Source: Basidiobolus heterosporus B8920 (taxonomy: Eukaryota > Basidiobolomycota > Basidiobolomycetes > Basidiobolales > Basidiobolaceae). From it: a stretch of DNA of 21,729 bases. A program made the translations under genes and the position numbers. The first letter of the stretch is position 1. Every line of letters starts with the position of its first letter. Below, piece after piece: positions 20,942 to 21,729 of this stretch. Location: the NCBI GenBank assembly GCA_000697455.1, contig JNET01028672.1:1-21729 (forward strand), read 5' to 3'. The notes beneath the pieces are model-generated. The model was not told the DNA's origin. It ran no database searches and was given only the letters and a program-made list of their open reading frames with translations.

Positions 20942-21729
20942 CTATACCCTTTCTTCGGGTGAGTGTGACTGGCTGTTCAATATTGGCTCAGTCAATGCAT
21001 CGGTGGGGGATGGCGACCTTGAAGAATCAGGTGTTTGTAATAACAAGTCTTGTGTATGGTCTTCGGATAGTGTAGATACTCCTCTGCCTCTACTTCCACC
21101 TCTATATTTGATGTACCAGTTTTTGAGCTGGTTACTACCAAAGATTGAGACAGCAATAACTCCAGCTCTAGTCACTTCAAAGGCTATAAAGAACGCCAGC
21201 GCGTAGAGCACAAAGTAGAAGAACATTGACTTGTGGACTGTGAAGTGTGAGGGTTGACAAAAACTTCCTTGGAACGAATACATGCCACGATTGTCGTCAT
21301 AGAAATTCCCAAAATAGTTCCCGAGGTATGTTAATGGGGCCACTTTTTGAAAAGCAGGATTTATGGGCGCGTAGACACGTGGCCTGGTTCCAGTTGGATC
21401 AAATAAAAAGGAGGTTCTGCGGTTCTTCAACTCCTCTATAATACCTTCAACAGTAATATTGGCTACGTTCATCACTGTCCAGGCGTATGCAGCACCCGGG
21501 TAGTGGACATCTCCGCCAGTGATGGTAAAGAAGCGGTTTGGATGATCTTCTACAAAATCTAGGCTCTGAAGATCAAACGTATTGCCATTGATTACCTCAA
21601 TACCGTCAATTCCCATATCCATCAACTCTTCACGTGATGGGTGATCAGGGAGTGTAGCTACCTGATAGCCATATGTGGTTGCATTTGACCAGGGAATATG
21701 ATTAACAACCACTAGACCGCCCAATTCAT
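20942..21729 (-). CDS. PHP-domain (polymerase/histidinol-phosphatase-like) protein with C-terminal membrane segment, partial
   Basis: Only the C-terminal part is present; the frame is open through the window edge and the stop TAG is at 20944-20942. PHP proteins are metal-dependent phosphoesterase-like folds. Visible motifs are GGLVVVNHIPWS, with the His of a PHP metal-site motif, MGIDGIEVINGN, and TITGGDVHYPG, with Asp and His as likely metal ligands. After the catalytic part comes a hydrophobic stretch (about 30 residues from MFFYFVLYALAFFIAFEV) that should anchor the protein in a membrane. A Ser/Pro/Glu-rich tail of about 55 residues follows, including RGGSRGRG and SSRSPSPTD. No intron is seen in this part. 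The exact substrate is unknown, and the N-terminal half with the remaining metal ligands is not visible. Confidence 0.85.
   Translation of the reverse strand, partial: ELGGLVVVNHIPWSNATTYGYQVATLPDHPSREELMDMGIDGIEVINGNTFDLQSLDFVEDHPNRFFTITGGDVHYPGAAYAWTVMNVANITVEGIIEELKNRRTSFLFDPTGTRPRVYAPINPAFQKVAPLTYLGNYFGNFYDDNRGMYSFQGSFCQPSHFTVHKSMFFYFVLYALAFFIAFEVTRAGVIAVSIFGSNQLKNWYIKYRGGSRGRGVSTLSEDHTQDLLLQTPDSSRSPSPTDALTEPILNSQSHSPEERV

Noticed and set aside
1-21729. CRISPR array, transposon, prophage or bacterial operon
   Set aside because: All recognisable genes are eukaryotic and intron-bearing. There are no terminal inverted repeats, transposase motifs or regularly spaced repeats.

Overview
The window is a compact, moderately AT-rich eukaryotic nuclear segment. 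Genes are split by many short spliceosomal introns (mostly 54-70 nt, GT-AG, 3' ends in TAG/CAG), and intergenic gaps run from about 0.5 to 1.6 kb. The protein content fits a fungus: a fungal-type RPL22, a Grainyhead/CP2 factor and a PHP-domain membrane protein. A full-length SMG1 kinase, which is missing from model yeasts, points to an early-diverging (non-Dikarya) fungus. That placement is an inference from gene content; no lineage marker is present.

Layout. (1) 1-1830, plus strand: nearly complete CCT1/TCP-1 alpha chaperonin gene, lacking only the first few codons. (2) 1831-2386: convergent spacer containing a hydrophobic reading frame interrupted by one TGA. (3) 2387-3410, minus strand: five-exon eIF4E2/4EHP-class cap-binding protein, assembled here by splicing. 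(4) 3411-3993: divergent promoter region. (5) 3994-4371, plus: ribosomal protein L22 (eL22). (6) 4372-4962: convergent spacer with an AATAAA signal. (7) 4963-16434, minus: an 11.5-kb SMG1 gene, reconstructed as 30 exons whose phases all agree, about 3,200 aa, from an Arg-rich N-terminus through the HEAT/FAT regions and PI3K-like kinase domain to the FATC tail. (8) 17039-19037, minus: Grainyhead/CP2-type transcription factor in at least eight exons, including one GC-AG intron. Its 5' end is unresolved and may extend to about 19318. (9) 19319-20941: gene-free stretch with two short tandem repeats. (10) 20942-21729, minus: C-terminal part of a PHP-domain protein with a C-terminal membrane segment, cut by the window edge.

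Most genes are unrelated housekeeping or regulatory loci. SMG1 (nonsense-mediated decay) and 4EHP (cap-dependent repression) both act in mRNA quality control or silencing, and RPL22 lies between them. I treat this proximity as probably coincidental. I found no evidence of a novel multi-gene system. The most useful results are gene models that single-frame ORF calling misses, plus several splicing oddities.
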